Notes: a model not told the origin generated them from the letters alone. A stretch of 64,000 nt of DNA from Neodontobutis hainanensis (GCA_024349245.1 JALDNG010000039.1:907001-971000), one strand, 5' to 3'; numbered from the stretch's first letter, positions 12,451 through 24,277 are shown. Numbers and translations: made by a program.

Positions 12451-15439
12451 TAAAACTACAAAATCATTCTTATATAAATAAATTTGGTTTTCATTCAATT
12501 TGTTACGAAAAGTCAAAAATTAATTGGTCTCTTTCACATTAAATAAAGAATACATCATGTTGTAAAAAAAACTGGGCTGTTTTGAATTAAGGAAAAAATT
12601 GATAGGTATAGGGGCTAGTTTGTTACAATTAGGCATTTTCCTCTATTTACTATTTTACAAAAGTTAAAAGAAATCTACCAAGTGAATGTTCTTAAAGTGA
12701 GCACTGTTCATAAATCATAAAGGACTGTATTTGCGCCGGCTGCCCACAGGTTGGAAGCAAATCTTAACTTTCTGTGGCTGCAGCATGTTTTATCAAATCA
12801 CATTATCACATTTTTACATCTCTGACACTGATGTGCCTTAAACAGCAGATAAACATTTAGTTTAGGTGACACTTGTTATAAAATAATACCTCAATCACAC
12901 AGCAACACAGAACCATGACAATGGTACCTCTGAAGTATGGACACTTTGCTAATGGAAATTACAGCCCATTTCTTGCTAATGTTCATTGATTAAGGACATA
13001 TTTACGTTTTTATTTGCTGTCCAATTTCACCAGAGTAAGGTTCAGCACCAGAGACTAGCTTGTTTTCGGCGAACACTCATTAACTCTGCGTGGAACCAGT
13101 GCAGACTCAGGCTGACACCGGTCACAGGTCTTTATGAAGTGATGACAGAGCTCACAATCAGCAAGTCAGAACCTTTTGCTAAACTGGTTGTTTGTATCCT
13201 TCTCTCATGTACTAACACATTGGCTGTGACTATTCTCGGAGAACACGTGGACTGGACCTCAGGTCCATGGAACCACAGGAAGTTGTTGGTCTTGAGAGCG
13301 GATTGTGGATTTTATGACAATATAAGCACTTTCAAAAAGCCGCTAAAAACAAGAGCCAAGTGCGCAGGACATGTGCAGGCAGCAGGTGGGATGGCACCGG
13401 GGCTCACAATCGGACTGGACGAGTGGTTTTGTGTCTAATAACGTGTTGAGTTGTAATATTTTTTTTAGCTGTAGCTCTGGTTGAAATGCACATGTGCTGT
13501 TTATGTGGCTCTGGAGTTTATTAGCTGAAACTTGACACAAATGTAGCCTATGTTTGTAAAAGCTGAGTTACTGTGCATCAGCCCCACGTCTGAGCTGCAA
13601 ATACTTCGGATCCTCGATGGCTCCGCTAAACTTTCACCCTGATTGTGGCTCTTTACATCTGGCTTTAGCTGTTTTTCTGGTTGCGCTCATGTGGCTGAAT
13701 GTGCCCATGTGATTGGTGCTATATCTGAGCAGTCTGAAATGAGTCCCGCAGGTCATTTCAGAGCGCTGCATAAATGTACTCTCAGACTAATCTGAATTAA
13801 CCTGAATTATCAGGAAAAAAAAACTCACTGAACTTGTGGGTTTGTGCACAAAAAGGCTGGTGCTGAGGGTGGAGGAGGTGAGACTAGAGGTGCTGGTATA
13901 GGTTCCAGAGCTGATGACCCTGTGCCGTTCGACACTGCTGTAATGACTGGTGCTTTCAAATCCTCATCTGTCTGTGGTCTGACAGTCAGAGCTGTTGTTT
14001 CTGCTGCACTTACACTGCATCATAAACAATCAGAAGCTCATCCTGATGGTTTGGGTTGATGGATATATTTTTTAGAACTTGCTCGGTTGGCTACTGTTGG
14101 CCCTGTTCTAGGAGGTCAAGATTGCCACATAATACTATTTCTGTTTTGTTTTTATTAACATTTAAAAGGTTTGATGCCATCTAGTCTTTGACAACAGTTT
14201 TGTAAAATTAGTTTTTAGAGGAAAATGAATTTGGAGGTCATCTGAAACAATGAAAAGGATTATTGTGCTTTTGAAAAATAGACTCCAGTGGAAATGAAAA
14301 GAGAAGTGGACCTAATATAGAGCCGTGAGGGACCATATAGCTGAGTGAGGCTTTTTCTGAAGCGTGTGGGCCTAGATGGATCAAAAACGTTATGTCAATC
14401 AAATATGATTAAATGAGAAACAGAACAAAGCACACCACCTCAAATCTAAGAAGCGAGTCTGAACAGTTTGATGTTGAGTCAGGTTCATAACAACAAAGCT
14501 CTGTGCACAGATCATTGCTGCTGCTTTGTGAGACCGCCACAGAAGAACTGGCATTATGAGTCACTCACAAGGCTACGTTTACACAGCTTGCTGCAGGTTG
14601 AACTCAGCCGAAAGCATCTCTGCAGTGTGTGAACGTGTGGAGGGTAAGAGTAATGAGAGGAGAACACTGGGACCAAATCCAAAGTAGAGCCGATGTTCCT
14701 TGGCTATGTTCATCGTTCACTGTTGTGAATCATTTTTACACTTTTCTCTCTCCAGTGTGTCATGTCTAAACCTCTTCTCAGTTGAGTCAAGACGTCGCCT
14801 GACAGGAGCAGTGGAGGTCCTCATTTGAAAATGTGCTGATATTCCTGCAGGCTTTAGTGCTGACTCATCACACACTGTCCTCAGAATGAGTGCCATTAAA
14901 AAGCATTAAAGAAAACAAGCCTGCCCAAAACAGCTGAGATCTTTCACAGCGTCGGAGGAGTGCGGAGGCCAGCGCTCGTCTCTTAACTTGGAGAACTCTT
15001 GAGCTGACAATCACAGCAGCAGCTCATTAGCAGAGAGCTGCTGATGTGAGACGACACTGGTGACTGCTGCTGCCAGCCAGTCACAAAAGTACACATGACA
15101 GACTTGAAAAGTCTACACTGCAAGCCTTTGATTGATTGTAGAGCAGGTAATTACAGCTTAGGAATATCATTGTTGAGTAACACAATACAATATAAGATGC
15201 ACAAAGCTCCTCACTGTCACATTTAGCGTGACTTTAATTGCACAAATCAAATGAGGAAATGTCAAACAGGCTTTTAACAGAACAAATAAAACAGCACTCA
15301 AAGCAGTTTCACTATGAATACTTCCCTTGTTTCGCTCATTTGTCCACTTCAAGGATTCTATTCATACCACATCATTCTGAACACTCTCAGTTGTATTGTA
15401 TTGTGGAGAGCAAGAACATTTTAGATTTGCATTTTTAAA
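12451..15439. other. Unassigned sequence
   Basis: The longest open frame is 150 codons (plus, 12986-13438), the largest in the window that is neither transposon nor tandem repeat. It has no domain, signal peptide or repeat I can recognise and no visible splice context. A text around 14310-14340 (AGAGCCGTGAGGGACCAT) resembles antisense LINE sequence often seen in fish, but it is too short to assign. Confidence 0.35.
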
Positions 15440-15650
15440 ATAGCCCATTCAAGAAAAGGGCAAAGCAGAGGCATCTGGACTTGAAAACAGTTCATCTCTT
15501 AATTCTATTTTTTTAATTATGGGTATCATCTGGTAAGAGAGATGAGCTATTATCTCTAGAGGGAGGGGTCTTTACCTTGAAAACTAAATCCAGATCCCTT
15601 TGCTTTAACCTTTTCTTCAAGATGATCTGGATGATTGAGAACCTTCACAG
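15440..15650 (-). mobile_element. 3' tail of a Penelope-like element (fragment)
   Basis: The segment shares ATCTGG...CTCTAGAGGGAGG and nearby text with the 3' regions of the Penelope-like copies at 50925-51990 (same strand) and 27505-27855 (opposite strand). No coding sequence remains. Confidence 0.55.
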
Positions 15651-15847
15651 ACATAGCCGGTTAGTTTAGTTTATTGTTGACTTTAGAAATCCTCAAAATG
15701 ATTTAAACCGACATCCAACCAGTGAAAACGCTGCTGTGGTCCTGTGCATCTCGGTCTGAGGTGTTTTAGGGCACTTTTACAGCTGCACTGTTTGGTTCAA
15801 ACTTTTGGACTTTGGTTTGAAGATTTGGTTTAAACCAAACAATTTGG

Positions 15848-16020
15848 GGCGCATTGAGGGCCTTAGGTTGGCGGTTCAATTCCCACTCTCCCCACAGTTC
15901 ATTCTGTTGTGTCCTTGGGCAAGACACTTAACCCACCTTGCCTCCAGTGGTGTTCAGGCTGTAACACTGGTGGGTGAATGGAAGCTTAATGTAACTAGGT
16001 GGAAAAGCTCTATATAAAAT
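15848..16020 (+). repeat. tRNA-derived SINE, 5'-truncated
   Basis: It contains a B-box-like GGTTCAATTCCC and then the uninterrupted body CTCTCCCCACAGTTCAT, GTCCTTGGGCAAGACACTT and CTCTATATAAAATCAATACC. This copy shows that the SINE at 3252 is interrupted. Confidence 0.7.
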
Positions 16021-16367
16021 CAATACCAATGCCATTTGAAGCTCCAGTGGGTTTAAACTAAACAGCTCGGTCTGGACCAAACTGAACCAAAGTCCAGTTT
16101 GCCAATTGTTTTGCCACTGTCAATTAAACACACAAAGAAGAGCAAATGGAGGAAGGAAATAGGATATTGTTTGGGTTTAAAAACGCATAAAACGCATAGA
16201 TTATGTTGTTTTCTGTTTTGTAGGGATCTATTTGTCCTGCTACTCTACGACAGATGATCAAGATAAATCATGTCTTAAACTGCTGTTTTATTATTTATAA
16301 TAACATGTCTCTATAGACCCTACTCTAGTCTGATTATTGTATTTCTCCAGTTCAACTCTAAAATGAG

Positions 16368-17119
16368 CCAATCTAGCCACAGGAGGTCACAAGCCAGTGT
16401 ACTCTTTGTGCCGGTCCCAAGCCCAGATTAATAGAGATGGTTGTGTCAGGAAGTCATTTGATGAAAAACATTTGACAAATTCAATATGCAAATCACCAAC
16501 ATGACTTCCATACAGGATCGGTTAACAACGACCGGCATCGGTGCTGTTGATGAAAATTGGACTTCTGTTGGTCGAAGAAGAAGAGGAAGGTGCGTCCGTA
16601 GGCAGAGGGAGAATAGGAAAGGCAGGAGTTTAGGACTGAAAGTAGGGACTATGAATGTTGGTACGATGACAAGTTATTATTTATTAACTATTAATTCATT
16701 TATTGGATTGGGACAGTGCATGTTAATGAACACACATGAGACACAGCCACAAAAATGTAAACATGCCAGATTGTAGCCTTATTTGTCCCAACACTCTCAC
16801 ACATTCATACACCAGTGCTGTGTCACTGGAGACACTTAACACCTGCCCAAGACACTTAACAGTATGAACTGGAGAGATCGGGAATTAAACCACCAACTTT
16901 GCAGTTATAGGACAGCACCTGAGCCACTCTGCTCAGGTAAAGATAGAGACCTGGTAGATATAATGCAGAGGAGGAAAGTAGACATTCCGTGTGTCCAGGA
17001 AAGCAAAGGAAAGTGTCCTGGAAAGAGCAAGGCTAGAAGCATTGGAGCAGGATTTAAACAGATGTTGAATGTTGTTAGTAGTTATGCACTACAAGTTGTG
17101 AACAATAGGAGAAAGACAG
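16368..17119 (+). pseudogene. RTE-clade LINE, 5' part with endonuclease N-terminus
   Basis: The 5' leader (CCAATCTAGCCACAGGAGGT onward) is the same as in the minus-strand copy ending at 23880. A frame from 16486 reads through GAVDENWTSVGRRRRGRC to GTMNVGTMTS, the start of the apurinic-type endonuclease domain. It is then broken at 16673-16936 by a SINE and resumes with DLVDIMQRRKVDIPCVQE, the active-site glutamate region (consensus CVQET). It stops at GAAAGACAG (17119), where the L1-type insertion begins. Compared with the copy at 34328, the rest of the endonuclease and most of the reverse transcriptase are missing before the element resumes at 18541. Not functional. Confidence 0.8.
16673..16936 (-). 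repeat. tRNA-derived SINE inserted in the RTE LINE
   Basis: On the minus strand the insert starts with an A-box-like TGGCTCAGGTGC and a B-box-like GGTTTAATTCCC, continues with TTAAGTGTCTTGGGCAGG, and ends in an AT-rich tail (AATTAATAGTTAATAAATAA). Comparison with the uninterrupted RTE copy (GACAAGTAAAGGTAGAGAGC at about 34449) fixes both junctions to within a few bases. A clean target duplication is not visible. Confidence 0.72.
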
Positions 17120-18535
17120 TAAGTTTTTTTTTCTTTTTTTATAATTTTAAACACCAATACATGAAATAACACTGTGCAAGTATAATTGATACACCAAATA
17201 AATAACTGAAAATAAATGAAAGAAACACAATTGAGGGGTTGGGTTGTGCTGAGCAAGCTGTTACATACATACATAAACTCATAGATGTTTTCTATATTCA
17301 TATTTTTTATTTTCTATATTGTGGGTAAGAATCAGAAGGATCAAGGTTGTAGTCAGGTTTATGTGTTTTTCCAGGGTTGAGTGATCCGAAAGAAGGTGTG
17401 GCCAGTGATTTATTGAAATTTCTGTTTTGTCTTTCCAGTTTAGCAGTTTGCATTTTTTGGCAATGGTTAGTGAAATTAAGAAGGAATTTTATGTGTGTTT
17501 CTGAATTTGGAGTGTGGAGAGGTCGCTGTGGATTATCTTGTATTGGATTAACTGTATTCGATTGTTTGTTGACAGAAAATGTGTTATTGCAGATGAGTGT
17601 TGGATATTTAGGACTTGTGTCAAATTGTCTGTTGATATTGCAGTGGCTGTATCGTAATAAGTGAAGAATTGATAGATTTGTAATAAAAGTTTGGGGGATT
17701 TGAATGAGTGAAAATTTTAAGAGTAAGGGGGCTGTAAAGTTGTTAAAGTATTTAATGTTCAAATGCTGTTTTAGGGTTTCTTTTAACTGTAGACTCTCTT
17801 ATGACCTTTATCATAAGAGAGCTGCCATTGAACAGATGCTCCAGGTTGTGGACTCCTTAAATTATGGGAAGTTGTTTGTTTTAAACATAGGGTTGTGCGA
17901 GATGGGTGTGGTTGAAATGGATGAATTTTAGATTTAGAATTGTGTTTGCTGCCCACCAGGCGTCTATTGTGGTCTTTATTGTGTTGATCTATTAGAAGTT
18001 GTGCTTCTTTAGTGAATTGTCTGTGATGGGGAGCTGATGAATGGGAAGGTCTTTGCACTTGGTCTGTTCTAAATCTATCCAGGTTAAATGATGGTTATTG
18101 GGCCATTGACGATAAACTGAAGTAATGATAAAAGTGTGGATTGCTTATTGTGGTTATAAAGTATATCCCTGACCTCAGCATCCATGTCAAAGTGGTTTTG
18201 AGGCAGAGTCTCGGACTTGGACCACTTGGTGGAATAGCCAGATACCTTACCAACCCTGTTGATCAGATTGTGGACTGACGGAAGGGACTTTGAAATGTTT
18301 GATAGGAAAAACAGTATGTCATCAGCATAGAGGCTGATTTTATGGGGATTAGAGGATGTTCTGATGGTTGTGGCGAGAGGTTCAATGAATAGTACAAATA
18401 GTAATGGAGAAATGGTATCCTTGGCCAGTTCCACTGTTGAAAATAAAAGATGTGGATATTTTACCATTTGTTGTAATTGATGCTGAGGGTGAGCTATAGA
18501 GGGTTTTGATCAAGTTTATGAATTGTGGGCCAAAG
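17120..18535 (-). pseudogene. L1-type LINE fragment (reverse transcriptase and downstream)
   Basis: The minus-strand frame at 18084-18467 has the reverse-transcriptase catalytic motif SLYADDILFF, with YADD encoded at 18318-18329, preceded by SPLLFVLFIEPLA, typical of L1-type elements. Downstream sequence continues in other frames at 17783-18058 and 17307-17762, so there are at least two frameshifts. The plus-strand left edge is T-rich (17118-17145), consistent with the poly(A) tail of a minus-strand insertion. The 5' part is missing, as usual for 5'-truncated L1 copies. It sits in the RTE LINE, separating its endonuclease and reverse-transcriptase halves. Confidence 0.7.
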
Positions 18536-18540
18536 CCAAA

Positions 18541-19375
18541 CTACATTAGAGTGGACAGGGTATGCACGAGAGCAGTAGGACAGTTGTGAAGTATATTAGA
18601 GTGGTAAGGGTATGCACGAGAGCAGTAGGACAGTTGTGAAGTATATTAGAGTGGTAAGGGTATGCACGAGAGCAGTAGGACAGTTGTGAAGTATATTAGA
18701 GTGGTCAGGTTATGCACAAGAGCAGTAGGACAGTTGTGAAGTACGTTAGAGTGGTCAGGGTATGCACGAGAGCAGTACGACAGTTGTAAGTGTGCGGTAG
18801 GTGTGACAGAGGAGTTCACAGTGAAGGATTGACTCTGAGCCCCTTCTTGTTTTGTAATGGTGATGTACAGGTCGACAGATGAGGTCAGACAGAAAAGAGG
18901 TCCAAATTGAACGGTGAGGTTACAAGGAGAAGAGATGAGGAAAGAATTAGGATCAACAGTCCAGAACAGTGGAAATGTGGGAGTTTGGAAAAAAGGTGAA
19001 GTGTGTGCAGACCCGTTGGAGTGGGTGGAGAAGTGTCAGGTGTTTTATGGTTTAAAGACATTTCAGGTGAGGAAAAGACAAGAGGAAGGGTTAGACGGAG
19101 CAGAGCTGAATAGGCTGGTTAGAATCAGGAATGAGTACATCAGAGAGACAGCTCATGTGAGATGGTTTGGACATGTTCAGAGAAGGGAGAGGGAATATAT
19201 CAGTAAAAGGATGCTGAGGTTAGAGCTGCCAGACCAGAGGCCAAGAGGAAGACCAAAGAGGAGGTTTATGGATGTGGTGAAGGAGGACATGAAGGTAGTT
19301 GGTCTGAGAGAAGAGGATGCAGGAGATGGAGGCAGATGATTCTCTGTGGCGACCCATGAAGGGAACAGCTAAAAC
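18541..19375 (+). pseudogene. RTE-clade LINE, 3' part
   Basis: After a 50-bp tandem array, the text continues with reverse-transcriptase sequence (LSPFLFCNG-like, then DEVRQ) and, from 18914 to 19339, the C-terminal region: RIRNEYIRETAHVRWFGHVQ, then RMLRLELPDQRPRGRPKRR and FMDVVKEDMKVVGLREED. It ends with CTGTGGCGACCCATGAAGGG, the standard 3' end of this family. The YADD motif region is missing between LTDEVRQ and the later block, so the copy is dead. The same C-terminus recurs at 23400 (minus) and 35860 (plus). Confidence 0.82.
18542..18790 (+). repeat. 50-bp tandem repeat, about five copies
   Basis: The word GTGGTAAGGGTATGCACGAG recurs with starts at 18551, 18601, 18651, 18701 and 18751, an exact 50-base period. 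Copies 2 and 3 are essentially identical; the outer ones differ at a few bases. The unit (ATGCACGAGAGCAGTAGGAC, CAGTTGTGAAG) matches reverse-transcriptase coding sequence of the host RTE LINE, so the array grew from LINE sequence. The 50-base period shifts frame in each unit. Confidence 0.92.
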
Positions 19376-20164
19376 ACCAAACATAGTCTACACTAACATT
19401 TTGTTTCCTTGTACTTATGTGACTGTTACAATATGAAATTGAATCTAATCAAAAATTTTACTTGATATGTAGCAGAAGAAACTATAAGGAGGAATAAAGC
19501 AGAGTATATTCTGTGGATTTTTTACAAAAATATTTTTTACAAAATTTTTTCACAAAATTGAAGTTTTTTAAACTTGGAGCCAGTGGCAAATCTCTACACA
19601 CAAATTCTGTAAAAATTACGAGACAGTGCTGGTTTTCTGGAGAGACTATTTGCTCTGTATCTCCACTTTCTCTGGAGAATAACTGCTACAGTTTCACTCG
19701 GTAAGTATCTCCTCTCGCTCATAACTCTCCTGCATCAGCTATGGAGTCAGCTGATCAGCAGCAGGTGCTACAGCCTCTGAGCACTCTACAGAGCAGTTAG
19801 CACAGAACAGACATGGAGCACAGTTCCGGGTAAGTTTTGACCCGGACCAAGAATTTCTTCATATGTCTATACCAAATTTTAACTACAGATCTATTTAGAA
19901 TGTCTAAATAGCCTTTGTCACATTAATAAATGAGAAAAACACTACTAATACTACTATTACACAAATATTCATGCCTTCTTTAACACAAGACATAAAAATA
20001 TAAAAGCCATGATTTAATTATATTTTATTGAATTTGAAAATGGCATAAACATTCTAGAACTGTTGGAATTGATAACATAACCATGTCTAACCATTGCAAC
20101 CATTAAACACTCTCCTTACTGTTAATTGATAAAAGTTATAACTATAATCTACAATATCAGAAAG
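19376..20164. other. Unassigned sequence
   Basis: AT-rich text with one 63-codon plus-strand frame at 19513-19704 and no recognisable content. Confidence 0.4.
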
Positions 20165-21490
20165 GAGTTTAAAGTTATCATCATCTACAGTGAATAAGAT
20201 CATGAAGATTCAGAGAATCTGGAATAATCGCTATGCGTAAGGGTCAAGGCCGGGCAACCATACTTGGATGCCTGTGATCCTCGGGCCCTGAATCACATAC
20301 AGAAATGCTACTGTAATGGAAATCACAACATGGGCTCAGGAATACTTCCAGAAAACATTGTTGCTGAATACAATCAACCGTGCCATTCACCGTTGCCAAC
20401 TAAAACTTTTTAGGTCAAAAAAGAAGCCATATCTAAACATGATCCAGACGTGCAGGTGTTTTCTCTGGAGGCTCGTTTAAAATGGACTGTAACAAATTGG
20501 AAAACTGGTTTGTGGTCAGACAAATCAGAAATTTAAGTTATTTTTGGAAAGCTGGGATGCCATGTCATTTGGACTAAAGAGGACAAGGACAATCCAAGTT
20601 GTTATGTGCGCTCAGATCAGAAGCCTGCTTCACTGATGGTGAAGGGGTTACATGAGTGCATGTGGCAGGGGCAGCTTACACATCTGGAAAGGCACCATCA
20701 AAGCTGAAAGGTCTATCCAAGTTCTAGAACAACATATGCTCCCATCCAGACATTGTCTCTTTCAGGGAAGACCTTGTATTTTCCAAAATGCCAGACCACA
20801 TCCTGCATCAACTACATCGTGGCTGCGTAGAAGAAAAATCGGGACCTGAAATGGCAGATCTTTCACTCATAGAAAACATTTGGCGCATCATAAAAAGAAA
20901 GACTCATTAATTTTCTACCGCTATGTCCCGTTAGGGGTCATGGGTCTCTCTCACATTCATTCACTAGGGACACTTTAGGGTTACCAGTTAACTTGTACAT
21001 GTCTTTGGTCGGTGGGAGGAAGCCGGAGTACCCGGAGAGAACCCGCAGACTCCTCACAGAAAGACCAAAGTTGTGTTTGGGTCGGCCGGGTTTTGACCTC
21101 ACGACCTTCTTGCTGTGAGGCAGGAGTGCTAACCACTCTGCCACGTGCACCCTATAAAAAGAAAGATGTGACAAAGAAAACCTAAGACAGTTGAGCAACT
21201 AGAAACCTGAATTAGACAAGAATGGTACAACATTCCTAAACCTGAGCAACTTATCTCTTCAGTCCCAGACGTTTGCAGACTGTTATAAAAAGAAGAGGGG
21301 CTCTCACACAGTGGTAACCATGGACACGGTCCCAACTTTTTTGAGATGTGTTGGTGCCATGAAATTTAAACTTGTTTTTTCCTTAAAATTATATATTTAC
21401 TCAGTTTACGTTTTTGATATGTCATCTATGTTTTTTTTATGTTCTTTTTATTCATAATACTGTATCCCAACTTTTTTGGAATCAGGTTTG
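20165..21490 (+). mobile_element. Tc1/mariner-superfamily element, second family, 5'-truncated
   Basis: The relic begins inside the transposase (KIMKIQRIWNN-like text at 20200). It runs through the catalytic domain with SACGRGSLHIWKGTI and LEQHMLPSRHCLFQGRPCIF at 20652-20800, then SLIENIWRIIKRK at 20860-20901. A SINE interrupts it at 20902-21153. It resumes with VEQLET-like and SVPDVCRLL-like text and ends with TGTATCCCAACTTTTTTGGA and AATCAGGTTTGTA. Stops and frameshifts are present throughout. From memory this resembles the fish group labelled TcMar-ISRm11 in repeat libraries. It is distinct in sequence and ends from the Tc1 relics at 970, 40934 and 52027. Confidence 0.78.
20902..21153 (-). 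repeat. Full-length SINE with 12-bp target duplication
   Basis: The 252-base insert is bounded by a perfect duplication ATAAAAAGAAAG at 20890-20901 and 21154-21165, inside the Tc1/mariner transposase relic. On the minus strand it starts GGGTGCACGTGGCAGAGTGG, a tRNA-like head with TTAGCACTCCTGCC, continues with a conserved body (GTGAGGAGTCTGCGGG, CTCCGGCTTCCTCCCACC) and ends GCGGTAGAAAATTAATGAGT. The long duplication shows target-primed reverse transcription, so the copy moved with LINE machinery after the DNA transposon was already in place. Confidence 0.92.
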
Positions 21491-22746
21491 TAGATTATTT
21501 TATTGCAGATCTTGTGTCTGTGTCAGGGCACCCTCTGATCTCTGGATAATGTCTGCTCCCTTTGTGCATTCCTATGCTGTTTTACTATTTTACTGTTTCC
21601 AGATTCCCCCATGCACTTTCAGGTACCAGCAAGTGTCTGTCTCCGTGAAGACCTCAGCACAGACAATTCTTGTGACATTGTCGAGGTCCCCCTTGAACTT
21701 GAAAAATACTCTAAACCTAAAATCAACATTTTTGTTGATTTGACCTTCACTGGTAGATCTTAATTATGTCTCATTTAGAAACTATGGCAGACCCAATTAG
21801 CCTATGGAACTGCATTATTTGGAAATTATTTTTGTTTTGGGAAATAACTGACGATCTCTGCCTGCAGTCTCTCAATCCAGGTGGCTCCTTCAATACACTT
21901 TATAGCACATACGTTTTTACTTTACTCTTTTTTTATATTCTCTTACTGCATTCTCTTTCTCATTTTCTCATCTTTTTCTCCTCTCAAGCATGAGATTAGC
22001 TGAGAAGACACCTGCGAGTACAAGCACACACTCAAACAGCAGCAGTTAGCTGAATAGCTCTCGTTTAGACCAAATGGCCATTTCACACTGGCTGCAGCCG
22101 AGGGAATAAGACACTTACCTGAGAGAGTCTATGAGGCTGTGTAAATATTGACAGAGTGAGGGAAGTTGGGGAAGTTGGGGAAGGAGGAGAGGGGATCTGA
22201 ACCAATGCTGTTGCCATGGAAGCATGAGATGTAAGAAATAAGACAAGACCAAAGTCCACAGATGTGAGACAGTGTGGAGTTAACATAGAACCCAGCCTTA
22301 CACTGAACAAATAATAAATTTTTTTCTTGAATTTGAAAAAGATTAAGTACTCTGCTGAGTCTCAGTGCATAATGGGAAATTGCCGACTGCTCCTACTTCA
22401 GCATCATATTTCAGATTAGTTTGTGAACCCTTTAAGGGATATCAAATTTATTTCAAACATAAAGCAATGTATCAGAGCAACAAGATCTGTGGGCTCTTGG
22501 CATTTTTTATTATTATATATTTTATTTGATTAGATATTTAAAGCCACTTTTGAACTAAAATTACAAAGCCTCAAAGTCATTTTAGATGGTTTCTTGACTT
22601 AAAACAGAACAGAATAAGCTCGTCTCAGAGTCATGCTGAGGGAAGTTTCAGGATGTAACAGAAGCTTCCACTTGTTGCAGCGATTAAGCATTAGCGGGCT
22701 TTCTTGCAATTTTGTTTGTCAAAGCTAAAAAGACGAAAAAGAAAGA
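21491..22746. other. Unassigned sequence
   Basis: The small open frames are not recognisable. A short direct repeat GGGAAGTTGGGGAAGTTGGGG occurs near 22160-22185. Confidence 0.4.
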
Positions 22747-22901
22747 GGGTGTGTCTCAGGAGCTGTGCGGGTGTGTCTCAGGAACGGTGCGGGTGTGTCT
22801 CTGTGCGGGTGTGTCTCAGGAACGGTGCGGGTCTGTCTCTGTGCGGGTGTGTCTCTGTGCGGGTGTGTCTCTGGAGCTGTGCGGGTGTGTCTCTGGAGCT
22901 C
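22747..22901 (+). repeat. GTGCGGGTGTGTCTC minisatellite
   Basis: About eight copies of GTGCGGGTGTGTCTC alternate with AGGAACG-type and TGGAGCT-type spacers, giving 15- and 22-base periods. Frames of 73-113 codons crossing it on both strands are tandem-repeat artefacts. The G-rich strand could form unusual secondary structure. Confidence 0.9.
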
Positions 22902-23399
22902 GGACTGCTGGAAAGCTCCACTACGGATCAAGACAATCTTGGACAAGACAAAGGGAAACACACAGCAGGCAATCACAATGGAGTAAAAACACACACACAT
23001 GGGCAGGAAGTCAATCTGAAATGAGAGGAGAGATTAGACAAATACCACAGTGAGAATAACAAAGGTAAAAAAAAAACATCACATTTCTAAGACGCAGACT
23101 GGGTTATGACAGGTAGTTTAATAAAGATTTTAATCTACAGATATTTCCATAATGATGCATATGGTATGGTAAAAGAAAACTGAAACAAGAACACAAAACA
23201 GACGTTTGCCCTGAGGCCCTCACTGGCTCCACAGCCTTACCTGCCCCAGGAACAGACTCCTCCCATCACAACCAAAAATTTATATCAAAAGCAAATATAC
23301 ACAATCAAACATAAAGAGAAGTGCTTGCTTTTCAGAATAATTTCAATAATTATGTAACTTAAATACACTTATAAAGGGTACACCCAATGTAGCAGCTAA

Positions 23400-23880
23400 T
23401 TGTACTGCTTGCAAATGCGACTACCTTCATGTCCTCCTGCACTACATCCATAAACCTCCTCTTTGCTCTTCCTCTAGGCATCCTGCCTGGCAACTTTCTC
23501 CTTACCATCCTTTGACCAATATATTCACCTGGCCTCGACAACTCTGTCTCCAAAACATCTCACATGAGCGGTCCCTCTGATGGACTTACTCCTCGTCACT
23601 CCCTGTCTCAACTCTTCCCTGAAAACCACACAGCACTCTTCTTTTTCCACCAGTACCCTGTAGGTCAAAAGCTCTGATGGTGGTCGTTGTTAACCCAGGT
23701 CCAGACCGATCCAGTATGGAAGTCATTAGTCATCAGTTAGTGATTTCCATTTTGAATTTGGAAAACGTTTTTTACGTTTCATGCCCTTCCTGACGCAACC
23801 CTCTCTATTTATCTGGGCTCGGGACTGGCACAAAAAGTACACTGGCTTGTGACTTCCTGTGGCTAGATTGGGATATGTTC
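23400..23880 (-). pseudogene. RTE-clade LINE, internally deleted, 5' and 3' ends joined
   Basis: Read on the minus strand, the 5' leader (ATCCCAATCTAGCCACAGGA, then TGTGCCAGTCCCGAGCCC) runs from 23880 to about 23650. It passes through a short piece from the endonuclease-to-RT linker (GAAGAGTGCTGTGTGGTTTTC) and joins the 3' coding end (RRKLPGRMPRGRAKRRFMDV at 23440-23520). Nearly all of the endonuclease and reverse transcriptase is missing, so about 480 bases represent an element of several kb. The final GGCGACCCATGAAGGG end is absent. Confidence 0.75.
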
Positions 23881-24277
23881 AGTGACTGTAGATATTAATT
23901 ACAAATGAATAAGTACAATTTGATATATAGAGTAAAAGTCACTAAATCAAGTAGCACATGAGTGGTAATGGCTTAGTGTCATCTGCAAACTTTGTGGCGC
24001 AGGTGTTGTCTGATCTGTCTGAGGCTTGTTGCTCCAACTAAAATCTAAGGCCACAAAGCTAGAAACAACAATAAAGAAATAGTCCCAATAACACAGACAA
24101 AACTTCCCTTCACTGAAACCGCAAAACTGGAATTTGTAGTTGTTAAAACGTTCCTAAAAACACTGCTGTTTTAAGAAAATAGATGTTCTTGTGTTGTCTA
24201 TAAAGAAGGTAGAAGGTGGCAAGCCCAGTCTCCAGTTGCAGAAAGGTTGGGGGTTACCTTGGTGGGACAAAAGATTT

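Noticed and set aside
12986..13438. 150-codon plus-strand ORF as a host gene
   Set aside because: No recognisable domain, signal, splice sites or promoter; a frame of this length can occur by chance in 64 kb read in six frames.
18542..18790. CRISPR-like regular repeats
   Set aside because: The repetition is head-to-tail with no unique spacers, in a eukaryotic LINE.
22704..23053. Cysteine-rich ORFs of 73-113 codons on both strands
   Set aside because: They cross the GTGCGGGTGTGTCTC minisatellite and repeat in several frames; no gene signal.
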